Part shown: piece by piece, positions 8,046 through 15,489 of the stretch
Layout: every line of letters starts with the position of its first letter
How positions within the stretch are numbered: the stretch's first letter is position 1
NCBI RefSeq assembly: GCF_018531495.1
Contig: NZ_JAHDTI010000009.1
Coordinates: 62,001 to 126,000 of the forward strand
Source: Nonomuraea sediminis
GTDB taxonomy: Bacteria; Actinomycetota; Actinomycetes; Streptosporangiales; Streptosporangiaceae
Direction of reading: 5' to 3'
DNA length: 64,000 nucleotides
Translations under genes and position numbers: made by a program
Notes under the pieces: model-generated
What the model was told of the DNA's origin: nothing
Databases searched by the model: none
Seen by the model: only the letters and a program-made list of their open reading frames with translations

Positions 8046-9095
8046 ATGAAGAACAAGTGGCTCCAGATCGCGCTGTCCGTGCTGTCGCTCGGCCTGGCCG
8101 TCCTGCTGGTGGTGTACCTGCCGCAGATCGTGCACACGCTGACCGGCAAGCCGGTGTCCTGGCATGCGATCGGGACGGTCTTCGGCACGCTCAACGCCGG
8201 CGCGATCGCCGCGATGACCGCGCTGTGGCTGCTCAGCCTGCTGGCCTACACCTTCGTGCTGACCAACTCGCTGCCCGGGCTGAACAACCTGCAGGCGCTC
8301 ACCATCAACGCCGCGGGCAGCGCGATCAGCAACCTGCTGCCCTTCGGCGGCGCGGCCGGCGTGGCGGTGACGTTCGCCATGACCAGGGGCTGGGGCTTCG
8401 GCAACCGGCCGATCGTGGTGATGACCCTGGTCAGCGGCATCTGGAACACCCTGTTCAGATTCATCCTGCCGGCCGTGGGGATCATCGCGCTGCTGATGTC
8501 CGGCGAGGTGCCCAACCCGACCGTGGCGCACGCCGGCTGGGTGGGCGCGGTCTCGATCCTCGTGCTGTGCGTGATTGTGGGGGCCGCCCTGTACTGGGAG
8601 CGGGCCGCGGTCCTGCTGGGCAAGGGCCTCGACCTCGTGCTGCCCAAGCGGCTGCACGCCTCGCAGGCCTTCTTCAAGCTGCGCCACGACACCGCGGAGA
8701 TCGTCAGGACCCGCTGGCACCGGCTCAGCCTGGCCATGGTGTTCTTCCTCGGCCTGCAGTGGGCGATCATGGTGGCCTGCATGCTGGCCACCGGCGCCTA
8801 CCCCGGTCTGGCGCAGTCGCTGGCGGTGTTCGCCCTGTCGCGGGTGCTGACCAGCGCGCTCATCACCCCGAGCGGCGCCGGGATCATGGAGGGCGGGGTG
8901 GTTCTGCTGCTGACCGCCTTCGGCGTGGACGCCGCTCCCGCGACGGCCACTGCACTCTTGTTCGGCTTCTGGACTTACACTATCGAGATCCCGTTCGGTG
9001 GACTCGCACTCGGCGCCTGGGCGTTCCTGCGGAGGCGCAACGGTCGGAGCACCGCCACGGAGTCCCCGTCCGCGATCTCGAAGGCCCCCCAGTGA
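8046..9095 (+). CDS. LPG-synthase-type (UPF0104/YbhN-like) integral membrane protein
   Basis: The 349-residue protein has about eight hydrophobic segments, the first at residues 5-28. It carries the family signature around NAAGSAISNLLPFGGAAG (about 94-111) and a C-terminal ALSRVLTSALITPSGAGIMEGG. This domain is the flippase part of lysyl-phosphatidylglycerol synthases (MprF) and occurs alone in many actinobacteria, where it is thought to move lipids or lipid-linked sugars. No aminoacyl-transferase domain is fused here. The gene starts 49 bp after the PIG-L gene with no clear SD, so it may also have its own start site. It belongs by position to the glycoconjugate group. Confidence 0.82.
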   Translation: MKNKWLQIALSVLSLGLAVLLVVYLPQIVHTLTGKPVSWHAIGTVFGTLNAGAIAAMTALWLLSLLAYTFVLTNSLPGLNNLQALTINAAGSAISNLLPFGGAAGVAVTFAMTRGWGFGNRPIVVMTLVSGIWNTLFRFILPAVGIIALLMSGEVPNPTVAHAGWVGAVSILVLCVIVGAALYWERAAVLLGKGLDLVLPKRLHASQAFFKLRHDTAEIVRTRWHRLSLAMVFFLGLQWAIMVACMLATGAYPGLAQSLAVFALSRVLTSALITPSGAGIMEGGVVLLLTAFGVDAAPATATALLFGFWTYTIEIPFGGLALGAWAFLRRRNGRSTATESPSAISKAPQ

Positions 9096-9158
9096 CAATC
9101 GCAAAGCCACCAAAGACCTTGTGCACCATTCAGAAGCGCGCATAGCGTGGCGGCTGAC

Positions 9159-12100
9159 ATGGTGGCGTTCCGGGTTCTGGGGCCAGTCGAGGCGTACGAA
9201 CAAGACGACGAACTCGACCTCGGCGGGTTGCGGCAGCGGGCCGTCCTCGCCCGACTCCTCGTGGCCAGGGGTCAGGTCGTGCCGGTCGACACGCTGCTCT
9301 ACGACCTGTGGGCAGACGACACCGCCAAGGGCGCGCAGTCGGGGCTGCAGGTCTACATCTCGCGGCTGCGCCGCGTGCTCGAGCCCGGCCGCCCGCGCGG
9401 CGGGCCCAACCGCCTGCTGGTGACGGTCGCCTCCGGGTACGCGCTGCGCGTCGCGCCCGACCAGGTGGACGCGCTCCGCTTCGAGCAGCTGGTCAGGGCG
9501 GCGGGCGAGCACCTGGAGGAGGGCGACCCGCAGTCGGCCAGGGCGCGGCTGGAGAAGGCGCTCGGGTTGTGGCGCGGCACGCCGTACTCCGACTTCGCCG
9601 ACCAGCAGTGGGCGGAGGCGGAGGTCAACCGGCTGGCGGAGCTGCGGCTGGTGGCGCGCGAACGGCACGCCGACACCGGGCTGCGGCTTGGCCTGCACGC
9701 CGAGACCGTGCCCGACCTGGAGGCGCTGACCGCCGAGCACCCGCTGCGCGAGGAGGGCTGGCGGCTGCTCGCCCTGGGCCTGTACCGGTGCGGCAGGCAG
9801 GGCGACGCGCTGGCGGCGCTGCGCCGCGCCCGCGGCATCCTGGCCGATGAGCTGGGCATCGACCCGGGGCCCGCGCTGCGCAAGCTGGAGTCCGACATCC
9901 TCAGCCAGTCGCCCGAGCTCGACCTGGCTCCGCCGACGCGGCCCGTGCGGGCCACGCCCGTCACCGACACCTGGCCGCCCAGGCCCGCCACCCCGATCGA
10001 GCCGCCCCCGCTCGAGCCCGAGCCGTTCGTGGGGCGCGACGCCGAGCTCAACCGGCTGACCACGGCCGGCGCCCGCACCGGGCGTTTCCAGGTGGCGATC
10101 GTCACCGGCGTGGCCGGCGCGGGCAAGACCACGCTGCTGCGGCAGCTCGACGGCAGGCTCAGGGCCGACGGCTGGATGACCGCCTCCGGCGCCTGCCCCG
10201 ACTCCAGCGCGACGCCGCCCGGCTGGGCGTGGGTGGAGATCCTGCGCACGCTGGTGGCCGTGACCGGCGCGGGCGAGTACGCCCAACTGCTCGCGCCGCT
10301 GCTCGACGACGCCGACCCCGATCCCGACGAGGACGAGGTGTCGGGCGGGTTCCGGCTGCACCGGGCCGTCGGCGGCTACCTGGCCGGGGTCGCCCGCCGC
10401 GCGCCGGTGCTGCTGACGCTCGAGGACCTGCACTGGGCCGACGACCAGACGCTGGCGCTGCTGCGCGCGCTGCCGAGCCTGCTGGCCACCAGCCGGGTGC
10501 TGCTCGTGGTCACCTGCAGGGAGAGCGAGCTCGACGACCGGCAGTCCGACGTGCTGGCCGCGCTGGCCAGGCTCGGGCCCGTCCGGGTGGGGCTGTCGGG
10601 GCTCGACCCGAAGGCGGTGGCCGAGCTGGTGCGGGCCACCTGCCTGCGCGAGATCGACGAGGACGCCGTCGAGACGATCGTGGAGCGCACCGGCGGCAAC
10701 CCGTTCTTCGTGCGCGAGACCGTGCGCCTGCTCGACTCCGAGGCGGCCGCCGACCAGGCCAGCCCCACCGAGGTGCTGTCCCGCGTCCCGTCAGGGGTGC
10801 GCGACGTGCTGCGGCGGCGCATCTCCCGGCTGCCGGCCGGGGCGCAGCAGATCCTGCTGCAGGCCGCGGTGATCGGGCGCGATGTGGACGTGGACGTGCT
10901 GGTCGACGTGGCGGGCGACGAGGACGCCGTGGTCGAGGCGGTCGAGGCCGCGCTGCTCGCAGGGCTGGTGACCGAGCCGGGTCCCGGGCTGCTGCGCTTC
11001 GACCACGATCTGGTGCGCGACACCATCTACTCCGACGCCTCCAGGCTGCGCCGTACGCGCCTGCACGCGGCGGTGGCGGCGGTGATCGAGCGGCGCACGC
11101 CGTCGGACGTGGCGGCGCTGGCGCACCACTACTTCCTGGCCGACGCCGCCGGGAAGGCGGTGCACTACGCGGGGCTGGCGGCCGAGCAGGCCGAGCGGCG
11201 CTTCGCCCACCGCGAGGCGGCCACGCTGTGGGAGCAGGCGATCGCCGCCTTCGACCGCACCGACGGCGACGTCAAGGAGCGGCTGCAGCTGATGCTGCGC
11301 CAGATCAGGGCGCTGGCGCTGTGCGGCGACATGACCGCGGCCAGGCTGCTGCGCCGCCAGGCCATGGACACGGCGCTGCCGCTGGGCGACCTGGAGATCA
11401 CCGCCCGGGTGGCGGCGTCGCTGGCCGTACCGCACAAGGGGATGGCGCGCGATTTCACCCGCACCGCGTGGGAGATCGTGGACGTCACCGAGAAGGCGCT
11501 CATGGAGCTGCCCGAGGGCGAGCAGACGCTGCGCGCCAGCCTGCTCACCACGCTGGCGCTCGAGCTGGAGGGCTCCTCGGCGCCCGAGCGGGGCAGGCAG
11601 GCCTCGCTCGAGGCGCTGGAGCTGGCCCGGCAGAGCGGCGATCCCGCGCTGCTGGCGGCCGCGCTGAGCGGGCGGCTGCGCCAGTCCTACGACATCCCGG
11701 CCGTCGACACGCGCGAGAGCATCGGGCGCGAGCTGCTCGAGGTCGCGCAGCGTTCCGGGCAGATGGCCACGCAGGCGCTGGCCCACCTGGTGTTACTGGA
11801 GTGCGCTGCGGCGCGCGGCGAGTTCGCGGTGGCCGACGAACACGCGGCGGCAGCCGACCGGCTGGCCCGGCAGTACGACCTGTCGGCGCCCGCCGCGGTC
11901 TGCGCCTGGTACGCCGGTCAGCGGATGATGATCGCCGGAGACTACACGGGCGCGGAGCGGGCCTACCGCGAGGCGGCCAGGATGACCGCCCGCGCGGGCA
12001 TGCTGGAGGGCCGCCAGGACCTGCCGCTGATCACCACGTTCTGCCTGCACCTGGTCGATGGGAGGGCGGCCGAGACCGTCGAGCTGCTGGCCGAGGCGCA

Positions 12101-12524
12101 CCAGCGCGGTGCCAAGTGGACGCTCGACGCCTACGCGCTGGCGCTGGCCTCGGCTGGGCACCTGTCCGACGCCAAGGCCGTCGCGGCCACCCGGCCGCCG
12201 GTCCGCCCGGACTTCCTGTACGAGCTGGCGATGACCTGGCGGGCGCTGGCGGGGATGCTGCTCGACGATCGCGAGCGTATGGTCGATTGCTATGACAAGC
12301 TCAAGCCGTTCGCCGACCGCGTCGCCGGCGCGGGCACCGGTGTGGTGGCGCTGTGGCCCGTCGCCCTCACTCTCGGAGACCTCGCGGTACGGCTCGGCCA
12401 GCCGGAGGCCTCGCGCGACCACTACGTCAAGGCCCTGGAGGTGGCCGAGCGGGTGGGCGTGCCGCGCTGGGTGGAGGCGGCCCGCAGGGCGGTCAGCAAC
12501 TCACCTGGAAACGGTCGCTCCTGA
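9159..12524 (+). CDS. SARP/LAL-type transcriptional activator with AAA ATPase and TPR-like region
   Basis: The product has 1121 residues. I chose the ATG at 9159 (MVAFRVLGPVEAYE), the usual SARP start; a GTG at 9147 would fall inside the likely -10 region. Residues 1-96 form the OmpR-type winged helix, about 100-245 the BTAD domain (LRFEQLVRAAGEHL to ELGIDPGPALRKLE). A STAND/LuxR-LAL-type ATPase follows, with Walker A GVAGAGKTTL at about 317-326 and Walker B VLLTLEDLHWADD near 417-429. The remainder is alpha-helical and TPR-like. Such proteins bind direct repeats at promoters of secondary metabolism or morphogenesis genes. No dedicated cluster is adjacent, so the target is unknown. Its last 32 bases overlap the convergent next gene. 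Confidence 0.88.
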   Translation: MVAFRVLGPVEAYEQDDELDLGGLRQRAVLARLLVARGQVVPVDTLLYDLWADDTAKGAQSGLQVYISRLRRVLEPGRPRGGPNRLLVTVASGYALRVAPDQVDALRFEQLVRAAGEHLEEGDPQSARARLEKALGLWRGTPYSDFADQQWAEAEVNRLAELRLVARERHADTGLRLGLHAETVPDLEALTAEHPLREEGWRLLALGLYRCGRQGDALAALRRARGILADELGIDPGPALRKLESDILSQSPELDLAPPTRPVRATPVTDTWPPRPATPIEPPPLEPEPFVGRDAELNRLTTAGARTGRFQVAIVTGVAGAGKTTLLRQLDGRLRADGWMTASGACPDSSATPPGWAWVEILRTLVAVTGAGEYAQLLAPLLDDADPDPDEDEVSGGFRLHRAVGGYLAGVARRAPVLLTLEDLHWADDQTLALLRALPSLLATSRVLLVVTCRESELDDRQSDVLAALARLGPVRVGLSGLDPKAVAELVRATCLREIDEDAVETIVERTGGNPFFVRETVRLLDSEAAADQASPTEVLSRVPSGVRDVLRRRISRLPAGAQQILLQAAVIGRDVDVDVLVDVAGDEDAVVEAVEAALLAGLVTEPGPGLLRFDHDLVRDTIYSDASRLRRTRLHAAVAAVIERRTPSDVAALAHHYFLADAAGKAVHYAGLAAEQAERRFAHREAATLWEQAIAAFDRTDGDVKERLQLMLRQIRALALCGDMTAARLLRRQAMDTALPLGDLEITARVAASLAVPHKGMARDFTRTAWEIVDVTEKALMELPEGEQTLRASLLTTLALELEGSSAPERGRQASLEALELARQSGDPALLAAALSGRLRQSYDIPAVDTRESIGRELLEVAQRSGQMATQALAHLVLLECAAARGEFAVADEHAAAADRLARQYDLSAPAAVCAWYAGQRMMIAGDYTGAERAYREAARMTARAGMLEGRQDLPLITTFCLHLVDGRAAETVELLAEAHQRGAKWTLDAYALALASAGHLSDAKAVAATRPPVRPDFLYELAMTWRALAGMLLDDRERMVDCYDKLKPFADRVAGAGTGVVALWPVALTLGDLAVRLGQPEASRDHYVKALEVAERVGVPRWVEAARRAVSNSPGNGRS

Positions 12525-12999
12525 CGGTCTTGGCACCGTCGACGCGCAGCTCGATGCGGTACCAGCCGGGGTTGCCCGAGATCCTGGTCTCCCAGTCGAC
12601 GGTGCGCTCGGCGCCGCTGAAGCCGGCGTAGTCGACCTGGTAGGTGCGCCAGGTGTTGGTGCGCGGGTTCCAGCGGGCCAGGCGCCAGCCGTACATGATC
12701 GTGGAGTGCGGTGTGGGATTGGTCACGACGCCGCGGGCCAGGAAGCTCCTGGCGCAGCCCGACTCGCCCGGAAGTTCGGTGATGGAGATCGTGCCGGGGT
12801 CGACGGCCGGCTGAACCGGACCGGTGATCGGCAGCTCGCGTGCCGACAGGGTGACGGTCTGGGCGTGGCCGGGGGCGGAGTTGGCGGTGCCGTAGGCCGA
12901 GACGCCGACGTACGCGGCGGTGAAGGCGAGGGCCGCCACGAAGAGTTTGGCCGTGGTGGCAGAGCCGGTGGCCAGTACGGTCGCGCTTCTCGTTGCCAT
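12493..12999 (-). CDS. exported protein, unknown function
   Basis: The ATG at 12999 follows AGAGGTG at good spacing and opens an N-terminal signal-type segment (MATRSATVLATGSATTAKLF then VAALAFTAAYVG), so I prefer it to an upstream in-frame start at 13092. The mature part of the 168-residue protein has a beta-sandwich look (TISITELPGESGCARSFLARG, YGWRLARWNPRTNTWRTYQV, GWYRIELRVDGAKTVRSDRFQVSC). Two cysteines, near residue 90 and at the C-terminus, could form a disulfide outside the cell. I do not recognise a named family. The 3' end overlaps the SARP gene by 32 bp. Its promoter region lies close to an iron box about 100 bp upstream. Confidence 0.75.
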   Translation of the reverse strand: MATRSATVLATGSATTAKLFVAALAFTAAYVGVSAYGTANSAPGHAQTVTLSARELPITGPVQPAVDPGTISITELPGESGCARSFLARGVVTNPTPHSTIMYGWRLARWNPRTNTWRTYQVDYAGFSGAERTVDWETRISGNPGWYRIELRVDGAKTVRSDRFQVSC

Positions 13000-13093
13000 G
13001 ATCAACACCTCTTTTATGCTCACCTCAGGTGTAGAACAGGGCGGTTGAGGGCGGCTTGTCCCCCAGTTGCACCCTTTGCAGATGCCTTGCACG

Positions 13094-13122
13094 TTGAACT
13101 AAGGTAAGGCTGACCTAATGAT
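13094..13122 (+). promoter_or_regulatory. promoter with embedded IdeR/DmdR iron box
   Basis: TAAGGTAAGGCTGACCTAA (13100-13118) matches the IdeR/DmdR/DtxR consensus TTAGGTTAGGCTAACCTAA at 16 of 19 positions. It lies between a TTGAAC -35 (13094-13099) and a TAATGA-like -10 (13116-13121), so a bound iron-loaded repressor would block transcription toward the DedA-like sequence. The minus-strand exported-protein gene starts 101 bp away and could share control. Confidence 0.65.
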
Positions 13123-13610
13123 CTCCCTGGGTTGGTGATGTCGCCATCAAGCCGATCGGCCCGCTCTGGCTCGGGGCCCTGCTGATAGCCGCCCTGTTCG
13201 GCGCGTTCCAGGCCTACTATTGGATCGGCCGCAGGCTCGGCGAGAAGCTCTACGATTCCAAACTGGGCCGCCGGGTGGGCCGCGAGCGGATCGAGAAGGT
13301 GGAGCAGGTCGTCGAGCGGTGGGGCGCGCTGGCCGTCTACGGGTGTTTCTGGGTGCCGATGCTGCGGCACACGCTGCCCTGGGTGGCCGGGGCGCTGCGC
13401 GTGTCCTACCCGTGGTACGTCGTGGCCAGCGCCCTGGGCTGCCTGACCTGGGCGCCCATCTGGTGGCTTGGCATCTCGGCCCTGGTGTGGGGCTGGCTCC
13501 AGCTCGCGGCGAGGTCGCCGATCACCGCCGTGGTGGTGGCCGTGCTCGCGATCGTCTCGGTGACGGCCTACCTGATCTGGCGGCGGCGCCGGCGATCCAT
13601 CGCCGCGTGA
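13122..13610 (+). pseudogene. DedA-family membrane protein, 5'-truncated or frameshifted
   Basis: The frame ending at 13610 encodes the C-terminal two thirds of a DedA protein: a helix PLWLGALLIAALFGAF, the diagnostic YYWIGRRLGEKLY, then ERWGALAVYGCFWVPMLRHTLPWVAGA and two final helices ending in RRRRRS. The frame is open from 13122 (stop at 13119) but has no ATG, GTG or TTG until the GTG at 13275, which is already past the GRRLG motif. A GTG-ATG pair at 13135-13140 lies in another frame that stops near 13185; one missing base near 13143 would join the two. Even so, the usual DedA N-terminal 50 residues are absent. DedA proteins are polyprenyl-phosphate or lipid flippases. This copy looks broken unless a rare start codon is used. 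It sits just after an iron box. Confidence 0.6.
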
Positions 13611-13617
13611 GGGGTGG

Positions 13618-13809
13618 CTACACCGCCGCGAGAGTGGTGTCATCCACGGTCGCGTCCGGGGCGTTCTTACGTACGGACTCCACACCGTTGACGCACGCCG
13701 CCTTCGTCGAATAACCCTCGCTGACCGCGATCGTCTGACCGTTGGCGGCGACGAGTTTGAAACGGTACTCGCCCCGCTTGTCCTTCGAGATCACGAACTT
13801 ACCTGCCAT
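13618..13809 (-). CDS. YegP-like DUF1508 (UPF0339) protein
   Basis: The ATG at 13809 follows a GGGGGAGAG ribosome binding site and gives a 63-residue protein, the normal size of a one-repeat DUF1508 protein. The family pattern is clear: MAGKFVISKDKRGEYRFKL, then ANGQTIAVSEGYSTKAACVN and GVESVRKNAPDATV. An upstream in-frame start at 13845 would add 12 residues without homology. The fold is a small beta-beta-beta-alpha unit found across bacteria; the function is unknown. It is convergent with the DedA remnant (7-bp gap). Confidence 0.85.
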   Translation of the reverse strand: MAGKFVISKDKRGEYRFKLVAANGQTIAVSEGYSTKAACVNGVESVRKNAPDATVDDTTLAAV

Positions 13810-13918
13810 GGCGCTCTCCCCCGTTGTGCCAGTTCTACCGACCATTTACCCGTCCGCTGGGGTTGTTTTCGCGGCTTGTGGTCAAGTTCGGCAAATCTAC
13901 GGTTGATCACCTGCCACC

Positions 13919-14764
13919 ATGTCTGGCATGCATATTGGGGGTATCTTCGGCTCCGCCGCGCTCGCCCTGGTCGTGGGTTTCACCCCGACGGCCCACGCGG
14001 CGACGGAGCCCACCGTGGGCGCCCGAGAGGCCTACGTGGTCGATTCAGCGGGAACGATCCACTTCAGCAAGCGCGAGTCCCGCCGCGTCCCCGTCGCCAG
14101 CCTGGTCAAGATCATGACAGCGTACGTGGTGCTGCGCGAGGCCGGCCTGAGCGACACGGTCACGATCACCGCGGCAGACGTACGGCACGCCACCAGCAAC
14201 GGCGCGACCACGGCCGGGCTGCGCAAGGGCGAGCGACTCACGGTGCGGGACCTGCTGTACGGCTTGATGCTCCCGTCGGGCGCGGACGCCGCCAGCGCGC
14301 TGGCCCGCAAGTACGGGCCGGGCAATGCCGCCTTCGTCGCCAAGATGAACGCCGCCGCCAAGAGCCTGGGCCTGTCCGACACCCGCTACACCAACGCCGA
14401 CGGCCTGCCCACGCCCAAGGGCGGCGGCTACTCCACGGCCGTCGACCAGGCCAGGCTCACCCAGAAGGCCATGGAGAACACCACGTTCAGCGCGGTCGTC
14501 GGGAGCAAGGTGAAGAAGGTCGCCAAGTCCGGCCTGCACCGCGCGCACACCTGGAAGAACACCAACAAGCTCCTGCAGACCGGCGACGACGTCCTGGGTG
14601 TGAAGACGGGATACACGGACGCGGCCGGGTACTGCCTGGTCTTCGCCGGGGATCGCGGCGGCAAGCGCGTCGTCGGCGTGCTCCTGGGCGACCAGGACGC
14701 GCGCCGCTTCACCACCGCCGAGAAACTGCTGGACTACGCCGGCTCGCAGATCGAGAACGGCTGA
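13919..14764 (+). CDS. D-alanyl-D-alanine carboxypeptidase (peptidase S11)
   Basis: The 281-residue protein has a signal peptide (about 1-28, ending TAHAA) and no C-terminal membrane anchor, so it is probably secreted. The acyl-enzyme motif SxxK is S61-L-V-K64, and the KTG motif is K229-T-G231 (GVKTGYTD). The second motif, normally SxN, reads S120-G-A122 here, a variation also seen in other actinobacterial members. Low-molecular-weight PBPs of this type trim the terminal D-Ala from peptidoglycan stem peptides in the cell wall space. The length is shorter than DacA of E. coli because the C-terminal beta domain is missing. Convergent with a small membrane protein, 3 bp away. Confidence 0.85.
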   Translation: MSGMHIGGIFGSAALALVVGFTPTAHAATEPTVGAREAYVVDSAGTIHFSKRESRRVPVASLVKIMTAYVVLREAGLSDTVTITAADVRHATSNGATTAGLRKGERLTVRDLLYGLMLPSGADAASALARKYGPGNAAFVAKMNAAAKSLGLSDTRYTNADGLPTPKGGGYSTAVDQARLTQKAMENTTFSAVVGSKVKKVAKSGLHRAHTWKNTNKLLQTGDDVLGVKTGYTDAAGYCLVFAGDRGGKRVVGVLLGDQDARRFTTAEKLLDYAGSQIENG

Positions 14765-14767
14765 GCC

Positions 14768-15046
14768 TCAGAACTCGAAGCAGCGGGCGAAGGCGAACAG
14801 CATCGCGATGTAGGCGATCGCCACGGCCACCGTGGCGATCGCCAGCACGATGAGGATCGCGATACCCATGCCGGACCGCAGGCCGCCGATGAGCGCCACG
14901 GCGACCAGGATCACGCCGACGACGTACCCGGCGACCAGCAGCGGGAAGAACGTGGTGATGTCACAGCGCAGGGTGTAGACCAGCACAGACGCGACGATCA
15001 GCGCGAACCCCGCCAGACCCAGCGTCAACGCCGCATTCCTGCTCAT
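14768..15046 (-). CDS. small membrane protein with three helices
   Basis: The 92-residue product is almost entirely hydrophobic, with three predicted membrane segments at about 7-28, 34-54 and 58-85. The C-terminus (RCFEF) and residue 28 carry single cysteines. I do not recognise a family. The ATG at 15046 has only a weak SD sequence. It lies just downstream of an epoxide-hydrolase remnant on the same strand, but the two look unrelated. Confidence 0.65.
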   Translation of the reverse strand: MSRNAALTLGLAGFALIVASVLVYTLRCDITTFFPLLVAGYVVGVILVAVALIGGLRSGMGIAILIVLAIATVAVAIAYIAMLFAFARCFEF

Positions 15047-15058
15047 GACACCAGCATC

Positions 15059-15190
15059 TCACCGGATCTTGTCGTAGAAGTCGGGGACGCCGCGGCCCCA
15101 GCCGACGCCGGGCAGCTCGGCGGGCCAGCGGGTGTTCAGCAGACGGGTGCCGAGGTCGGCCTGCGGGATGTCGATGCGGAAGTTCTGCAT
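15059..15190 (-). pseudogene. N-terminal remnant of an epoxide hydrolase (EHN domain)
   Basis: From the ATG at 15190 the minus strand reads MQNFRIDIPQADLGTRLLNT, then RWPAELPGVGWGRGVPDFYD and a stop, 43 residues in all. This is the opening of the EHN domain of microsomal-type epoxide hydrolases (consensus FRIDIPQADLDDLRERLARTRWP...). Full enzymes have about 380-400 residues and an alpha/beta-hydrolase core, all missing here. A deletion has removed an internal bit (after ADL) and everything past the first 40 residues. It is too well conserved to be chance but cannot work as an enzyme. Confidence 0.6.
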
Positions 15191-15207
15191 GGTCGCGACG
15201 CCAGGAA

Positions 15208-15236
15208 CCGCTTAGGACAGGATCGGTCCTAAGCGG
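15208..15236. promoter_or_regulatory. 11-bp inverted repeat upstream of the epoxide-hydrolase remnant
   Basis: CCGCTTAGGAC (15208-15218) and GTCCTAAGCGG (15226-15236) are perfectly complementary around 7 nt. The site lies between the end of the 57-residue gene (15250) and the remnant start (15190), 17 bp from the latter. It could be a TetR-type operator left from the lost gene or a terminator of the small gene; no U-run follows. Confidence 0.45.
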
Positions 15237-15249
15237 ATCCCCGGCGCCG

Positions 15250-15423
15250 TCAGGGGCAGGCCGGGACGGGGTCGAGCCTGTCCGCGGTGCGGCGCAGCGT
15301 GCGTGCCAGCCGGATCTTCGCCGGCGGCTTGTCGGGCTTGACCGGGGCCTCCGGCAGGGCCTCGTGGAGCGAGCCCTGGTACCCCATCGCGGTCTCGTGG
15401 GCCAGGACCTGCATGGCATCCAT
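15250..15423 (-). CDS. 57-residue protein divergent from a LacI regulator
   Basis: The ATG at 15423 has an excellent SD sequence, AAGGAGGG, 5-6 nt upstream. The product starts MDAMQVLAHETAMGYQGSL, has a proline/lysine-rich middle (PEAPVKPDKPPAKIRLAR) and a basic end (TLRRTADRLDPVPACP). There is no signal peptide or membrane segment and I know no family. The strong ribosome site and the position opposite the LacI gene, with two palindromes in the promoter, argue that it is real and controlled by that regulator. Confidence 0.6.
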   Translation of the reverse strand: MDAMQVLAHETAMGYQGSLHEALPEAPVKPDKPPAKIRLARTLRRTADRLDPVPACP

Positions 15424-15434
15424 GTTCCCTCCTT

Positions 15435-15464
15435 CTTAATGCATTAAGACCTTAATCAATTAAG
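15435..15464. promoter_or_regulatory. two tandem LacI-type palindromic operators
   Basis: CTTAATGCATTAAG (15435-15448) and CTTAATCAATTAAG (15451-15464) are both of the form CTTAAT-NN-ATTAAG. Their centres are 16 bp apart. They stand out as an AT-rich island in very GC-rich DNA, exactly between the divergent 57-residue gene and the LacI regulator gene (start 15490). Confidence 0.7.
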
Positions 15465-15489
15465 TAGCGTCAGGCAATAGGGTTGGTGG

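Noticed and set aside
7878..10433. 851-residue minus-strand open frame over PIG-L, LPG-type and SARP genes
   Set aside because: Opposes three real genes and shows no fold or motif; a shadow frame.
9159..12524. SARP/LAL gene as pathway-specific regulator of a local biosynthetic cluster
   Set aside because: Neighbouring genes include no polyketide, peptide or terpene enzymes.
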